Shown: positions 37,644 through 49,877, counted from the stretch's first letter. The stretch is DNA of 64,000 nucleotides from Anoplolepis gracilipes (GCF_047496725.1 NC_132971.1:14070501-14134500); one strand, 5' to 3'. Notes: generated from the sequence alone by a model not told the origin. Translations and numbers: made by a program.

Positions 37644-38769
37644 CGCTCGGTATATCTGTGACATCTTCTGTGATGGGATGTTAATAATAAATCTAAAAGT
37701 TTATTATTGAATAATTCAGAAAGAAGTAGAACAAAAATTATTATAAACGACGATGTCAATTATAATTGCCAATTATGTTTGCGATCACGTAATTTATACG
37801 TGATTGCAAAATATAATGAAAAATAATAAATAAATTCACAAAACCTAAAAAAAAGTGTACGATAGTTCCTCGACGTTTGAATTTCTATATTTTTTTATGT
37901 TACTTCGTTTTGTTTCGTGAACAATTGCAAGCCCATTTTCACGCTGCGACATTTCCGGAAGAAATCTCTCATTTATCATTTCTATAGCGCGCTATCTAGT
38001 GTAAAAGAACGTCGTCCGCAACATCCATCTGTTCAAAACTGAGTAAAGCGATATTGCGTTTCGTAACATTTCTTCGAACCCCATGCGATCCTCGAGAGGG
38101 TTCTCGAACCCTCTTCAAAGTGGAATGTCAAAAAAAATAAAATACCATTCTTTCTTACAGTGAGGTAACTACACTGCTTCCCGGACATTTTTTTACATCG
38201 AGAATGTTTAACCGGTCATTTCTCGATCAGATAAGATAAATCTTTGATACTTTAAATGCGCTCAAAATAGGAAGCTTTTTTCTTCCAAATTTTTTTGGGA
38301 GAACCAGAATTTAGGACTCTAATCTCAAAGGAATCTATTGCACATTTTTCCTCGTTAAAAAATTGAGCGTGCATTTTTTTATAGTCAAAGCAAAACGATA
38401 ACTTTTTCTCGTTATTTATTTTTTGTTTTTTAAATAAATATTAATTATCAGAATTTGCTTTATCGTTCAAGCAGACACTTTCAAAATTACATTCGATGAA
38501 ATTTTTACAAATCGCGCAAAACGTTTTGCGCCATTAGAGACCGAAAGATTCGCACGAGAAACGTCTTTGAATATGCAAGACAACGCTGCGTTATCAGAAA
38601 ATCTCATCTTTTTCGCCGGCGGGGGCAATGAAAATCTTTTTGTGAATAAGGTACAAGCGTATCTTCTCCTTTATAGCGCACGATATTTCTTGAAAGGAAA
38701 TCCCTCTCTTTCTTGCTCCCACCCGTTTTTCATTCCGGCAACAGGGGGCTTCTATTCTAGCCTTGTCTT

Positions 38770-38771
<2 letters not shown>

Positions 38772-38801
<30 letters not shown>
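38772..38801. repeat. poly-A tract (30)
   Basis: 30 A on the plus strand. A 143-codon frame reads through it as poly-Lys and is rejected. Confidence 0.95.
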
Positions 38802-38803
<2 letters not shown>

Positions 38804-39575
38804 GAAGCCACCGCGCCGCCGAAATTCGGTATGCGAAAAAGTAACGGGCGCAATACGTCTCGTAATTTGATACGCGTCACTACGAGGAATTCTTCAGATT
38901 GCACGCGAAACGCGAGGTGCATAAAAGCGACTAATGTAAAGTACGAGTACTATGCTGGCGGTGCCAGAAAATCGTATCTCTCTTCCCAGGGGGCATGAAG
39001 CAAAATCTTTTTGTAAAAGAGATACCTTGCATTTCCTCTTTTATAGCACACGATATTTCTCCGAAGAAAGCGTTCCTCTTTCTTTCTTGCTTTCGCGATG
39101 ACGATCGTCTCGTTCTAAAAAGATAAGTTTTCGACGTATATTTCTCTCTAAAACTAAAATTCAAAGAAAAGAAAATGCAAAATTTATTCGCTCAAAAGCC
39201 ATTGTCTGTTTGTAAGATCGATGAAATACATATACTGGTATATTAATAATTCTGAATACACGAATAAGAAATGAATTTATAACTTCTGTTATTTCTGTAA
39301 CGAGAATGTATTATAGATTGTAATAAATTTATTTTAATATATAATAAAATTTTAATATATAATAAAAAGGTAACATGTAATCTTTATTTATTTCTATTTT
39401 TGGTTAAAACGCTAACTTTAAAAGCTAACTTTCTAGAATCATTGATTTTACATAATCCGTAATTATTCAAGCAACCAAGTTATATTTTACGAATACGAAA
39501 ATACTCGTTTCTATTTCGAGTAAAAATTTCTATGCATTATTGATTAAAGGAGAAACTGGACGGATCAGTTATGTC

Positions 39576-39960
39576 AAAGGTTAATAATTTAATATAATAC
39601 ATTTTGAAATTTATGAATTTGAATTTATAAAGCACTTTTTAGCCTTATAAAATATAAAATTAATAATTAAAATAAGTAAAGATTTGCCCTGTGAAATATA
39701 ATTTAATTTTAAAATCGTAAGCATTACCTTACATCGAATTAATTTTTATAGTACCACAATTTTAACTGTACGGCACAAAAATTCATGAAAATAAAATTTT
39801 TAATTCCACAGGGCAAATCTTTACTTTAACTCACAAATTAATTATTAGTATTTTAAAAGTATTTTAAACTAAATTAGTTTTATATTTCAAAAGACTAAAA
39901 ATCCTTTGCGCAATTTTAAATTCATGAATCTCAAAATGCATTAGGTTTATTAATCTTTTA
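39576..39960. mobile_element. foldback / MITE-like element with long inverted repeats
   Basis: The ends of this 385-bp segment are inverted copies of each other. The best core is AGTAAAGATTTGCCCTGTGA (39675 on) against its reverse complement ending at 39825 (23 bases, one mismatch). Outside this, further matches in order include ATTTTGA(A/G)ATT(T/C)ATGAATTT, TTTTTAG(C/T)CTT and (A/G)(G/A)TTAATAA near both outer ends. The central 105 bases are single copy. There is no coding capacity, so it would be a non-autonomous element mobilised in trans. I cannot define a target-site duplication with confidence. Confidence 0.6.
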
Positions 39961-39989
39961 ACGTAGCTGATGCAGTTTCTTCTTCAGCG

Positions 39990-40620
39990 GAAGTAGATTG
40001 ATCGATAATCGTCGATCGTTCGCGAAGTCGTTTACGAATGTAACGCTTGCATGTATAAACATATTTGTGAACCAAGTCACTGACGATAAGCATTGCGGGA
40101 AAGTAACGCTTGCTGCGACTCGGTGAGTTTTCCAGGACCCTTGAGGAAAAATTTCGAGTCGGCCCGTCCCTCGAGCGATCCGTCACGCGGGTGCTCGCGA
40201 TGGCCTCCGGTATTAGACGCGCGCTATTCGCCGAAACGTTTTCGCGCAAAATGTCCTCGGATGTAAAAGGCGGACTCTGGGCGGAATCCTCGCCCATAAA
40301 TTCCGGTTGTCCTATCCCTCGGCGACATGACGGAAGGTACCCTATACATCCTCGCCGACGGCGGACTTAATAAAATGCAAAGACGACGAGCACACGTTGC
40401 CAGGACGGACTGACATATCGACGCAATACCGACCCGCCGTCCGGACCCCCGCCGCTGTAACGTCGTCGTCCTTGGCAGAGGGAGGACATAGAAAAATCGC
40501 CCTTCCGCCGGAAAGAACGCTCCGGCATACCGTATAAGGCGCGACAACGCTAACTTCGTTATTCACGAGGCGCGAGCGTGCCGCGTTTTTAGTCTTAGGA
40601 CGATTCGGTATTCCAACTCG
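39990..40620. other. balanced CpG-rich block in intron 5
   Basis: Several overlapping frames of 74-115 codons on both strands reflect low stop density; none has a recognisable domain or a convincing splice context. Unassigned. Confidence 0.25.
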
Positions 40621-41112
40621 TTTACATGCAAAGATAAAGACCGGTATTTTTACATGTTTTCTGACAGCCCTTTTTTTATTTCGAAATAATACTTATTAAG
40701 AAAAGTAACGTACTCGGGCTATTTAAATATTTATTACAATTTATTAAAATTAATTTAATATTTATTAAATACATATTAATATATAATATTTATTAAAATT
40801 AATATTTAGACATAAACTTTGAAATTTTTATATACATGACGCTTATTACTTGTAGAAAAAAATGTCTCAATTAATAATAATAGAGATATGAATTTAGAGG
40901 ACAACTTAAAATAATAAATAATTTTCGATTTAATTACATTGGTATTTTATATTGTGAATTAATTGCAATTAATAAAATGTACATATTGATACGTACATTG
41001 ATTTTTAATAATTTTGCTTTGATACCTCAACGATGACCATTGATTTAATCATCAAGGCCATTAAGGATGCTAACCAAAGGTGCATTGTCATTTATGTCTT
41101 GCCTGGCGGATG

Positions 41113-41232
41113 AAAAGGAATGAAAAGAATGTGTCGGGGGTATTTTAACGGGTTAAGTCGTCTTGTTTAATACCGCTCTATTACGCAAAAGCACCGTCGA
41201 CAACGGCTAGGTCATTATGTGATAATAAAACG
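41113..41232. promoter_or_regulatory. duplicated non-coding element B, copy 1
   Basis: This block aligns with 42126-42270. Shared words in order are AAAGGAATG(A/G)AAAG, GTCGGG, TTAACG(G/C)GTTAAG(T/C)CG, TCTTGTTTAATA, GCT(C/T)TATTACG and GG(T/C)CATTATG followed by GATAA. From TTAACG to CATTATG the spacing differs by one base (68 versus 67). TTGTTTA is a forkhead-type core and TTTATTAC/ATTATG resemble homeodomain/Caudal sites. The strict spacing suggests functional constraint; the enhancer role is inference. Confidence 0.5.
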
Positions 41233-42125
41233 AGGATTACCGGAGCGTGCATTGTTCTCTATGCAATAACAATTTCGCTTAAATCGCATGCGAAATACAC
41301 TCATCAAAACGAGGCAAAACGACCTCTTCAAGGGCCAGTCGTAATTGCATTATGCTTCGTTTCAGTGGGTTTCTGATATGTATGCTTCGTTGATCGAAAC
41401 TGTAGGTTATTTCAACACAATATTCATGATAAACAATGTCTAATATATTATGCGTTTGCCGCAAAGTATAAACTAATCGCATTAGTTTCGCAGCGTTCAT
41501 GTATAACGCGTCATGCAAACGGCTGAAATCACAACGCGTCTAAATCTATTATTATTATGCTAGCGTAAATTAATGACTTAATGTTTGACGCATGAGAATG
41601 TATGCCGACAAGCTTTACTAGGGTTAGAATAGCCGTTGTAATAATATTAAAAGATTATTTTATAGAACAATTTCTGTAGTTGCCGCAACTCAGATATTCA
41701 AAAACTAATTTCCTCACTCGTATATAATAATATTAATTACATGCATAATAAAAACATGTATAAAAAAGCCCCATATTTTCTACATATAATTTTATCAATT
41801 ATTTAATATAATTTAGTTTCAAGGATCTTTTTGTCTTTAATTTTTATCCAAAAATATTTTTAAAAAATTAAACATGAAATACATATATTCGCAAAATAAA
41901 GTAAAAATCAATATATTCACAACGCACAATTTTCTTCCGCTGTAGAAACGAATTTCGGTAAATTTATCTGTATATTATCGACAAAGAGAGGGAGGAAAGA
42001 AAGATAATTCTCGGAGGGGAGTAAATGCGTCCTGATGCGCGCTTAAAAATATTTAGAACGCTGCTAGCGAGGGTGCGAGTGGGTTTTCCGTACCACATCG
42101 CGTTTAGCAATGTTCGTTGTCGGCC

Positions 42126-42270
42126 AAAGGAATGGAAAGGAGGGTCGGGATGGTGGGACGAGAAGGGTAAGGGCGGGGGGAGTTAACGCGTTAAGCCGTC
42201 TTGTTTAATATGGCTTTATTACGTAGGTGGTAACGAACCGCCGGGAGGCCATTATGCGGCGATAAAATGC
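42126..42270. promoter_or_regulatory. duplicated non-coding element B, copy 2
   Basis: Second copy of the element at 41113-41232, about 1.04 kb downstream in the same orientation. A GC-rich insertion separates GTCGGG from the TTAACGCGTTAAGCCG core at 42183. The core then runs TCTTGTTTAATATGGCTTTATTACG and, after a variable stretch, GGCCATTATGCGGCGATAAAA. Confidence 0.5.
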
Positions 42271-42419
42271 GCAATGCCCGTTGCACGTATGTACATGTCG
42301 TTTCGCGTGCACCTCGAACACGGAACAACCCCCCGTGCTATGGATATGCTCATGCGCGTCGAATGGACCGAACTGGATGAGGCACGCGTTCGCGATAACG
42401 CCCGCGGTCATGTAAAGCG

Positions 42420-42442
42420 TTACACCATGGTCGCCATGGTTA
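42420..42442. repeat. inverted repeat with two CCATGG cores
   Basis: ACCATGG-TCG-CCATGGT at 42424-42440 pairs two 7-base arms around a 3-base centre. Confidence 0.6.
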
Positions 42443-42931
42443 CGCAAAATTCAATTCCGTCCCGTGGAATCGAACATTAGGCGCGCACGTAGCCGCACGA
42501 GATTTTTGAAAAATTGCATTATGTCCACGAGAGTACGAGCGTACGTAGCTCGTGTTCGCGTTTATTCTCCTCGACTCTCGATGACCTCTCGATCGAACCC
42601 GTTCACCCTTCGTGCTCTCGTACAATGACAGTTGTGGCGACAGGTTTTTTTTTTTTGTTTTTTTTTTCCAATCGAGAATGTATTTCCAATACAATCAATG
42701 CTATATGTATAGAAATATAAAAGTTCAGAATCTTGTCAAGTTTTAATTTAATTATTAGAATTAAAATTGTTAATTATATTTTAATAGCTAAAAAGAGATA
42801 ACAGTTGCATCGTGTTCTTTGTTTATTTACTCGAATGTGTATAAATAATAGTAAATATTCCGCATACTAGGCATGAATTCAATATAAACACGCTGCACAT
42901 GCGTAGACTCATTGACATCTCTTGAAACTTT

Positions 42932-43609
42932 CTATCTTGAAGCGAGTATTCTTTTCTCGTCGCGGCGATCCAATAGTGGAGTCGGTGACAATTTTTCTCT
43001 TCGCCAGCCAGGCCGCTTGTAATACATGCGCCACCCGGCACCTTCCACTCCGTCGCGTTTATCCTTATCGCTCCCATTGGAATTTTCTTCCAACGCGAGT
43101 CCGCAATTCTCGTCCTCACGAAGGGATCCGTGGCACATTCGTGTCGCCATTTCTCTGCGGTGGACAGGGGAAGACGGGCGGAGGAAGTGGATGGGTATTC
43201 GGGGTTGGTTCTCTCTCAAAACGCAAGGGTTGAGAGACGGATAAACGTTGTGAGGTACGTCAAATACGTGTGCCGTATTTTCCGGAGAGTCGTGGCCTTC
43301 CAAAATGTTGGGTGTCGTTGGCGTAGGCGTTGGAAACAGCCAGTCGGGAGTGGATGCAGGTGGCGAAGAGGAAGGAGAATGGATTTGGTTATGCGTCGCC
43401 ACGTCTCGGCTGGATTTGTCGTCGTCACCTCCTACGGAGGATGAGAAACTCGGTGGAAAAGAGGGGATCTCGCCTGTACCCTTCTCGAAACAACTTTGAG
43501 AGAGACCGAAACGCGATGTAAATTTCTTTTTTCCTTCATTCCCTCCTCCCACGGAACAGTTGAACGTCGTTCGCGAAAATGTCAGTTGCATTGTGACTGC
43601 GCTAGTCAT
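42932..43609 (-). CDS. antisense open reading frame, 225 codons, product unknown
   Basis: This is the longest unbroken ATG-to-stop frame in the window. It lies on the minus strand inside the large luna intron, running from ATG at 43609 to a TAG at 42932. The predicted protein is Ser/Pro/Thr-rich in its middle (SPSSSPPASTPDW, PTPTPTTPN) and charged towards the C-terminus, with no signal peptide, membrane segment or domain I recognise. Unlike the other long frames it contains no microsatellite, and its leucine codons avoid TTA and CTA. Against it: plus-strand frames of 98-104 codons overlap it, so low stop density alone may explain it. It could be a nested intronic gene or a chance frame. Confidence 0.25.
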   Translation of the reverse strand: MTSAVTMQLTFSRTTFNCSVGGGNEGKKKFTSRFGLSQSCFEKGTGEIPSFPPSFSSSVGGDDDKSSRDVATHNQIHSPSSSPPASTPDWLFPTPTPTTPNILEGHDSPENTAHVFDVPHNVYPSLNPCVLRENQPRIPIHFLRPSSPVHRREMATRMCHGSLREDENCGLALEENSNGSDKDKRDGVEGAGWRMYYKRPGWRREKLSPTPLLDRRDEKRILASR

Positions 43610-44639
43610 TGTGACTGTCGAAGGAAAGTATAAATTCTGGGGAATTTGATAGCTCTTTTTACGAATATGTCATTTTATAGATAGATAAGATTTATGATTA
43701 TGTCTAGTGATTTGTCTAGATATTTGTCAATTTGGAATAACTTTGTATTTATTGATGATCGAGAATATATTTTATAGAATATATAATTCTGTAAATAAAA
43801 ATCCAGAAATATTTTGCACGTTATTTATATTATACAATACATATTATTTTAAAATGATATTTATCATGCAATACGCATATCAACGATTAAGGATTTTAAT
43901 ACGTATTAATAATTTTTATTTTTTTTTTTTTTAATAAGCATATTGATAAAAAAAAGTACTTTCATCAAAACCGAAATTAACACAATCTCGCGATGTAATC
44001 TGTTACATTTACTTCTCAGACACAGCGCGTTTTCCGGATGAGAAAACACTACATTTAAATTACAACTGTGCCTTTTGCGCAAAATCGCAAACAGACATGG
44101 CAATGTAAAAACAACACTTTGTAGAACCGAGGATTCCACCTCTTTTTCGGATTTATGAAAGCCGTGGGAGGGCGACGTGTTAAACGTTTCTCTCCCGGGT
44201 TTTATACACACATTTGTATTACTTTTATCTCGACGGCAGTGTTGTGAAATATACTCGCGCATCAGTTCCTAGATGCAGTCGGATATGCCCGACAAATTTC
44301 GTACCTTGACAAAAATAATAGAAGATCGTATTTCAGCGTGAACTCAAAGTACTTTAGAACGGACGTATCTAGATCGTGACAAGAGACACGTCTGCACGGA
44401 CACTGAAAATCTAAATCAAGGAGACAAAGCCCTTTACGCGAGCTATAATTTTTCTCATTACTTCTTAAAATTTATTGAACAAGGATAATCTACTTTTTTG
44501 CTTATTAGATAAAGTACAAGTCTTTTATTACACACATGTTTTCGAAACTTATTTTTATATTTCGAAACATGAAATTGATTCATGTCTTTTACGATTTGCA
44601 AAACATCTGATTAAGAACTAAAAAAATCAAATGAAAAAG

Positions 44640-44900
44640 GGGTAGTGCGTTATTTAGGGTGAAAATCATTTATTATATTATTGCCAGGTCGATAAGTCGC
44701 GTTACGTCGTGTAATGCTAGCCACCGTCTGCCTGATGGGGTGCGATTCACCGGCGATATGGGGTTTATTTTGGCGGCCTCCGATTCAATCCCCACCGCAA
44801 GCCGCTTCTCTTTCCGCGCCGCAGACTCCCTCAGCTTGTTAATCTCGCTAACGTCGCGCCACAGGTGGTGACCTCGCATTGTCTCTTCTCTGCCGTAGCC
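44640..44900. other. balanced block, unassigned
   Basis: A compact CpG-containing island with similar-length frames on both strands (70 codons plus, 68 minus). The minus frame is rich in charged residues (SEINKLRESAARKEKRLAVG) but matches nothing known to me. A conserved non-coding element or an old transposon piece are alternatives. Confidence 0.2.
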
Positions 44901-46084
44901 TCATCAACGTCAGCCACCTTCTATATTACCGAATGGATTATTTACGGACTTAATAACGCACACGGTCTCCTTTCGTCCGGCGTATAGTAAGGTGTATCGT
45001 CTCATCGCGTGCGATTCTTTAAACAATTCGCACGTGTCGCGCGAATTAATTGTTCAAATATATCTCAGGATTTTTTGAAAATTATATTTTATTGTCGCAT
45101 GACAATCCCAAGAGATTATGTCGGATCCGCGATGCGAGAATGGATTTGTTCACGCAACATGTCGTTGCTATTGTGCTATGCAGTTGGACATGAATTCCTG
45201 TCGTCGACGCGCTTCGTCGCAGTTAACGATGTTAGATACTACTCGTATCTCCTTTGATAGCCTGTTTAGGAGGATAATAACGTCCAATTCTCGTATCATG
45301 CCGCGGAAATCTATTGAATCACATTTGCTCTACAAGCTTGCGCCTATCGCGTTACGTTTACTATCATGCGATCAAGGAAGGCTCGGATCATAACATTGAA
45401 CGAACGAGCTTTCTCAAGTAGGGAACCGATACTCCGCGGTTCCGCTTATCTCTGTGCAAACGGGTATTATCCAGCATTATGCTCTGCGCAAACTGCCGAT
45501 TGACAATGGCTGTTTGTCGTAACTAAATAGATGTGATTTGTAGTAGATATGGTAACGTTTCACAGAATGATATATAGTAATCTTTAATTTTTTGGAATCA
45601 AAAGTAAGAGGAAAATCTAGGACTCTACATATTTACTATAAATTGTAAAATATAAATTTGACACAGAATATTTCTTTTTTAATTTAAAACAAGTATTCTA
45701 ATTTTTCTAATATCAGTTTTTTTTAAGTTTTAACGAATGAATAATATTTATGAAATGTCAATATCGTTATTGAATTTTTGCGAGTCTCGTTAAAAATTAA
45801 TGTATTAATTATTAATATATTATTAATAATAATCATTCCATATTTTATTATCGTGGTGTCATACTTGTTATTTATTTACGTATAATTATTTTATTAAAGA
45901 CTGCAAAGAGAGAAAGATATTAAATTTTATGTTATACTTATAAATGATCGAAATTGCATCCGTTTACTTCTATTTTATCTTGAATGTTGAAGCATATTCT
46001 TTTTTCTTTCGTTATCTCCGCGCGCCGAGAAAATTAAGCGTTCTGTCAGATTCATTCACGTGCTTTTTCTTCCTTCTGTTTCAG

Positions 46085-46260
46085 GAGAGAAACCGTACAA
46101 GTGCAGCTGGGTGGGTTGCGAGTGGCGATTTGCGCGTTCAGACGAATTGACGCGCCATTACCGCAAGCACACCGGCGCGAAACCGTTCAAATGTCGGCAT
46201 TGCGACCGATGCTTCTCCCGCAGCGACCATCTAGCTCTCCACATGAAGAGACACGTGTAA
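46085..46260 (+). CDS. luna: luna, last coding exon (zinc fingers 2 and 3, stop)
   Basis: The acceptor TTCTGTTTCAG is followed by GAGAGAAACCG, which completes the TGEKP linker. Finger 2 (YKCSWVGCEWRFARSDELTR) has Cys 291/296 and His 309/313; finger 3 (FKCRHCDRCFSRSDHLALHM) has Cys 321/324 and His 337/341 of the visible protein. The linker between them is TGAKP rather than TGEKP, as in KLF6/7. The protein ends HMKRHV and TAA (46258-46260), one residue from the KLF6/7 end HMKRHL. All zinc ligands and the DNA-contacting RSDELTR and RSDHLAL helices are intact. Together the visible exons give 1029 bases in frame including the stop. Confidence 0.97.
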
Positions 46261-47938
46261 TCAATCGTTTCCGCGAACGGTTCCAACCGCGCGTCACCTG
46301 CAGTCGGGACTATCGGGACTCGTTCCTCGTGAAAATCGTGGAAATCTTTAACATCTACGCGAGGATTTATGCAATCTAGCATCTTCCAAGATCACCCAAT
46401 GCTGCGAATAGAGAGAGATTGATTGTGAAATGTCTAAACTTGACGGACAAACATCAAGGAAATCTACAAAGCTATAACTGCATTAGGTGATTGCAACAAG
46501 ACGTCAGACTCTATCATTGATGAAAATTGGTCCTCGAAGATTACTATTGAGGAAATCGATGACCCGCGAGATGCCGTTCAGAGATAATTGAAGATTGAGT
46601 TTTGTGTCTAAAACGATTCATGAAAACAGCTCGGAAGAAAACTTGACCATCAAAATCGGACGTGCTTGAAAACGTCACTTCATCGAAGTCCAAAGAATCG
46701 TGTGTATAATGACGTGCGTTTTCAAAGTGCGCTAACGTGTAAGAACGCAAGGTAAAGAAACGAGCGATCAATGATGTTCAAGATGAATCTTTTGAGGGCC
46801 AAAGGAATGGTACGAAGCTTCGGCCTCTATAATTCCCGTGAATTTCACGAGACCGAAGCATCGCTCGACGGTCAGCAAATGATTCAACAAAGAGACTGCA
46901 GCCAACGTAATATAGGGGTAGGCCTCCGACGAAGGGAGTAGCTGAACAAAGAGTTGCCCGGGGAGTCTCGCACGAGAGACGTCAATCACTGCCAATTCGT
47001 ACATTCTAAGATCAGCGCTACCGTCGATGATTTCAAGCTGCGACTTCGCAAACGGAGGTCTTCGAAAATGCGAAAAACGTGAAGCTGACCGGAGAAAGCC
47101 TAAAAAAAATTTTCGCCGAGCCTGAAATCGTTGCCACAGCGCGCGGTAGCGGACGGATATTCATTCGCGAATGAAAAAAAAAAATTGTAATATTTTAAGT
47201 AAAAGATATTGCGCTCCTACAAATCGTTTACTTTTTCCAAAACGATTGAGTCGACGAGATCTGTCGAGTGTCGTGTCGCGCGTACGCTAAAACCTATAGA
47301 GAAAAACGTAAAGATTTCGCGAGGACAATAATGCAGAGACTGTCGGTGCCAAATGTTATTTTCCTTCTCTTGCTTTTCTTTCAGAAACTCCTCAGCTACT
47401 CGCGGCTAAAATCGCGCGCGCACGCGGCACTCGCGGGACCGATCTCGGCGATTTCTCTCGGTATTAACGGAATCGCACGCAGCGGAGAGTCGTGGCGGAC
47501 GCGACGCGTGGTAATTGAATACGTGATTTCGACCAGTTTCGACGGCAACGGGATTTGCCGCGCCAGGTGTTAATCCTGAATTTACAGTGCGAATTACAAC
47601 GTGGCTCGCCACCGACTCTGTTGCGCTACCATATAGTCCGCTTGCAACGAAGCTTACGAATGCGAGATCCAATTGTTTTGCTTAGAAAGCTATATTTATA
47701 GCCGATTTTCGTTAAATGCTGACTTCAGCTTCAGGTAATTATAGTTATTTTTAGGTAATTATTGTTGCTACGTTTTTTACTTTTATGAAAAAAAAGAAAA
47801 ACGATTTTTTTCTCAAAATTTGCATGCTTTTGGAAACATTTTTACTTTTTGTAATCTTTTTTAGCTGTAACATTATGTGAAACATGCTCGAGTAAGGGAA
47901 TCATTTGTCGAAACAATCATGATGAAAAACTTGGCAAA

Positions 47939-47940
<2 letters not shown>

Positions 47941-47969
<29 letters not shown>

Positions 47970-47990
47970 CATATGTATGTATATATATTT
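47941..47990. repeat. poly-A then (TA)n tract
   Basis: A short A run followed by AT units and a GTATGTATATA variant segment. Confidence 0.9.
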
Positions 47991-49045
47991 TTTAAATATT
48001 CTTGTCATATATTGAAATAATGTAGGATACACTAGGCAGTATAATTCACATAAGATTTTTGTGCATTTCTTGCAACCAAACATTTCGCGAGTGATTTCCT
48101 GTCTCGTGTATAATTGATGGCAGATTTTATCAACTAAGAAATTAGAAAGACTCTCGATGAAATACAAATATAATTTTCCCGGCTTCATCCCATATTTTTC
48201 TTGCCTGTGTTTTTTAAAAAGGTGATCAGAAGGATTTATTAAAATAGAATTTTGATCAGAGATTTATTTAATCATTTGATGTTGCACCAAGAAAAATTTG
48301 TATTCTGTGCACAACTAATCAGTTTCAAGGAAAATGAATTTTTCATTGTATTATCATCCTTTAGTTTTTACTAACCCGGGAAATTTAAATTTGTACTTAT
48401 GATTTTGTATCCGCGAGCGCGTTGTTCTACGAGATACGATCAACAGGAGATTGCTCGTCTCGCTCGTCATCGATTTAGAAGGTCCCGATATTTACGATAT
48501 ATCGTGCGCAGCAATCGAATATTTCGGCAACGCCGAGAAAGAAAAAAAAAACAGGAAAAAGATTGAGATCATTGCGACGTGCACTCATCAAAAGAAAAAA
48601 AAAGGGAAGGAGGTAACTTCAAGAAGACTAATTTTAAATCTGATGTAAGAGGCAAAATAGGGAAGATGAAAGAGAGAAAGAAATGGAAATAACTAAATTT
48701 TAAATGTTCAGTGGCCAAATAAATTAATTAATACGCACGTAGAATCTAAAGATACCGTACCTATTGAGTAAGCCCGACTGACGGAGTGTCGGCACGGTTC
48801 GTGCGAATGCATGTGCATGCGAGTGTGGCTGTGTTATGTTTGCGTGAATCGCCGATGCGCGCGTGTATACGTATATCTGCGTGTAAAGGTTGTATGTACG
48901 TGCGTGTGTATTTTTTTCCACGGATATTCCAAACCTGAAAGGTAAGGAATCCAAAGGAGGAGAGACGAGCAGAACACTGAGTTTGTATATCGTGCAATTT
49001 TTTCAATGTTTTATTATTTGTTACCATTGTTCACGATTAATTATA

Positions 49046-49070
49046 AATAAATAAATATATATGTATATAT

Positions 49071-49119
<49 letters not shown>
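49046..49119. repeat. (AT)n microsatellite
   Basis: A long TA/AT run, preceded by AATAAATAAATA that includes a potential AATAAA poly(A) signal at 49046. Confidence 0.9.
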
Positions 49120-49121
<2 letters not shown>

Positions 49122-49749
49122 GCACATTTACAATTTTAGGATATAAAGGTCATGAAGCCAGACGTCTTTTTGATAGATATATTCGGATACCGTGGTCGTC
49201 GTCGCGTTCGCGACATCCCCTCTACCTACCCCCCCCCCCTCGCACCCCCGATCTTTTTTTCTGACGGGCAAGATGTAATTAAAATTACATATAGTACAAG
49301 AGAAAAGAAATTACCGCGCGTAAAAGATGTGAAGTCTCGTCTTTAACCTCGACGGCCTCTCGTTAAATTCCATACCGGCCGCTGGAACGAAAGTAACAGA
49401 AGATAATTGTCGTTATCGGCGACTTGTTAGAGCCAGAGACACGCACGTATAATTTGCTCTCAGACTCGTGCACCTAGGTTCGTATTAGGCGTAGTGAAAA
49501 AAAAAAAAGATAACGAGAATTGATATCGTGAAAGAGAGAAGACTCCATCCGGACGAAGGAATCTTTATCGTCAGGACGAGTGTTTCCAATCGAGGCGACC
49601 AACGGGCTCTGTAGATATATGTATATCGCTAAGAGCGAACGATGCGAAGATGCGTCGTTTTAAAACGAAATTGAAAATAAAGGCGAGTGCAATTGTCTGA
49701 GTAATCAAGCAGAAACGAGAAAAGCGCGAATACTTTGAATAAAAAAAGT

Positions 49750-49825
49750 AGCTAGACGTTTAGATAGGTAGATGGATAGCTAAATCGTTAGATAGGCACT
49801 TAGATAGACAGATAAATAGATTGAC
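49750..49825. repeat. degenerate (TAGA)n patch
   Basis: TAGATAGG, TAGATGGATAG, TAGATAGGC and TAGATAGACAGATAAATAG occur within 75 bases, a decayed tetranucleotide repeat. Confidence 0.7.
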
Positions 49826-49875
49826 GAACGGGAATAGAGCGTGTGCGCCCAAGAGTGCTTGAGACGGATAGAGAG

Positions 49876-49877
49876 AG

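Larger units (their letters stand above)
30537..46084 (+). other. luna: luna intron of 15.5 kb between finger 1 and finger 2 exons
   Basis: A large GT-AG intron with donor GTGAGT and acceptor TCCTTCTGTTTCAG. It contains CpG-rich islands (about 30540-31020, 31500-32240, 32880-34330, 34600-35340, 35880-36600, 37080-37560, 39990-40620, 41000-41640, 41930-42620, 42890-43620, 44640-45500) separated by AT-rich spacers such as 31040-31490, 32290-32860, 37650-37860, 39140-39960, 40670-41000, 41650-41940, 42700-42880, 43640-43980 and 45540-45950. Individually notable elements inside it are listed separately; the remaining islands are unassigned. Confidence 0.85.

Noticed and set aside
38567..38998. 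143-codon plus-strand frame
   Set aside because: It passes through 30 A as poly-Lys; there is no recognisable sequence on either side.
43130..43444. 104-codon plus-strand frame
   Set aside because: It is the shadow of the 225-codon minus-strand frame; the Arg/Trp/Val-rich product looks like antisense translation.
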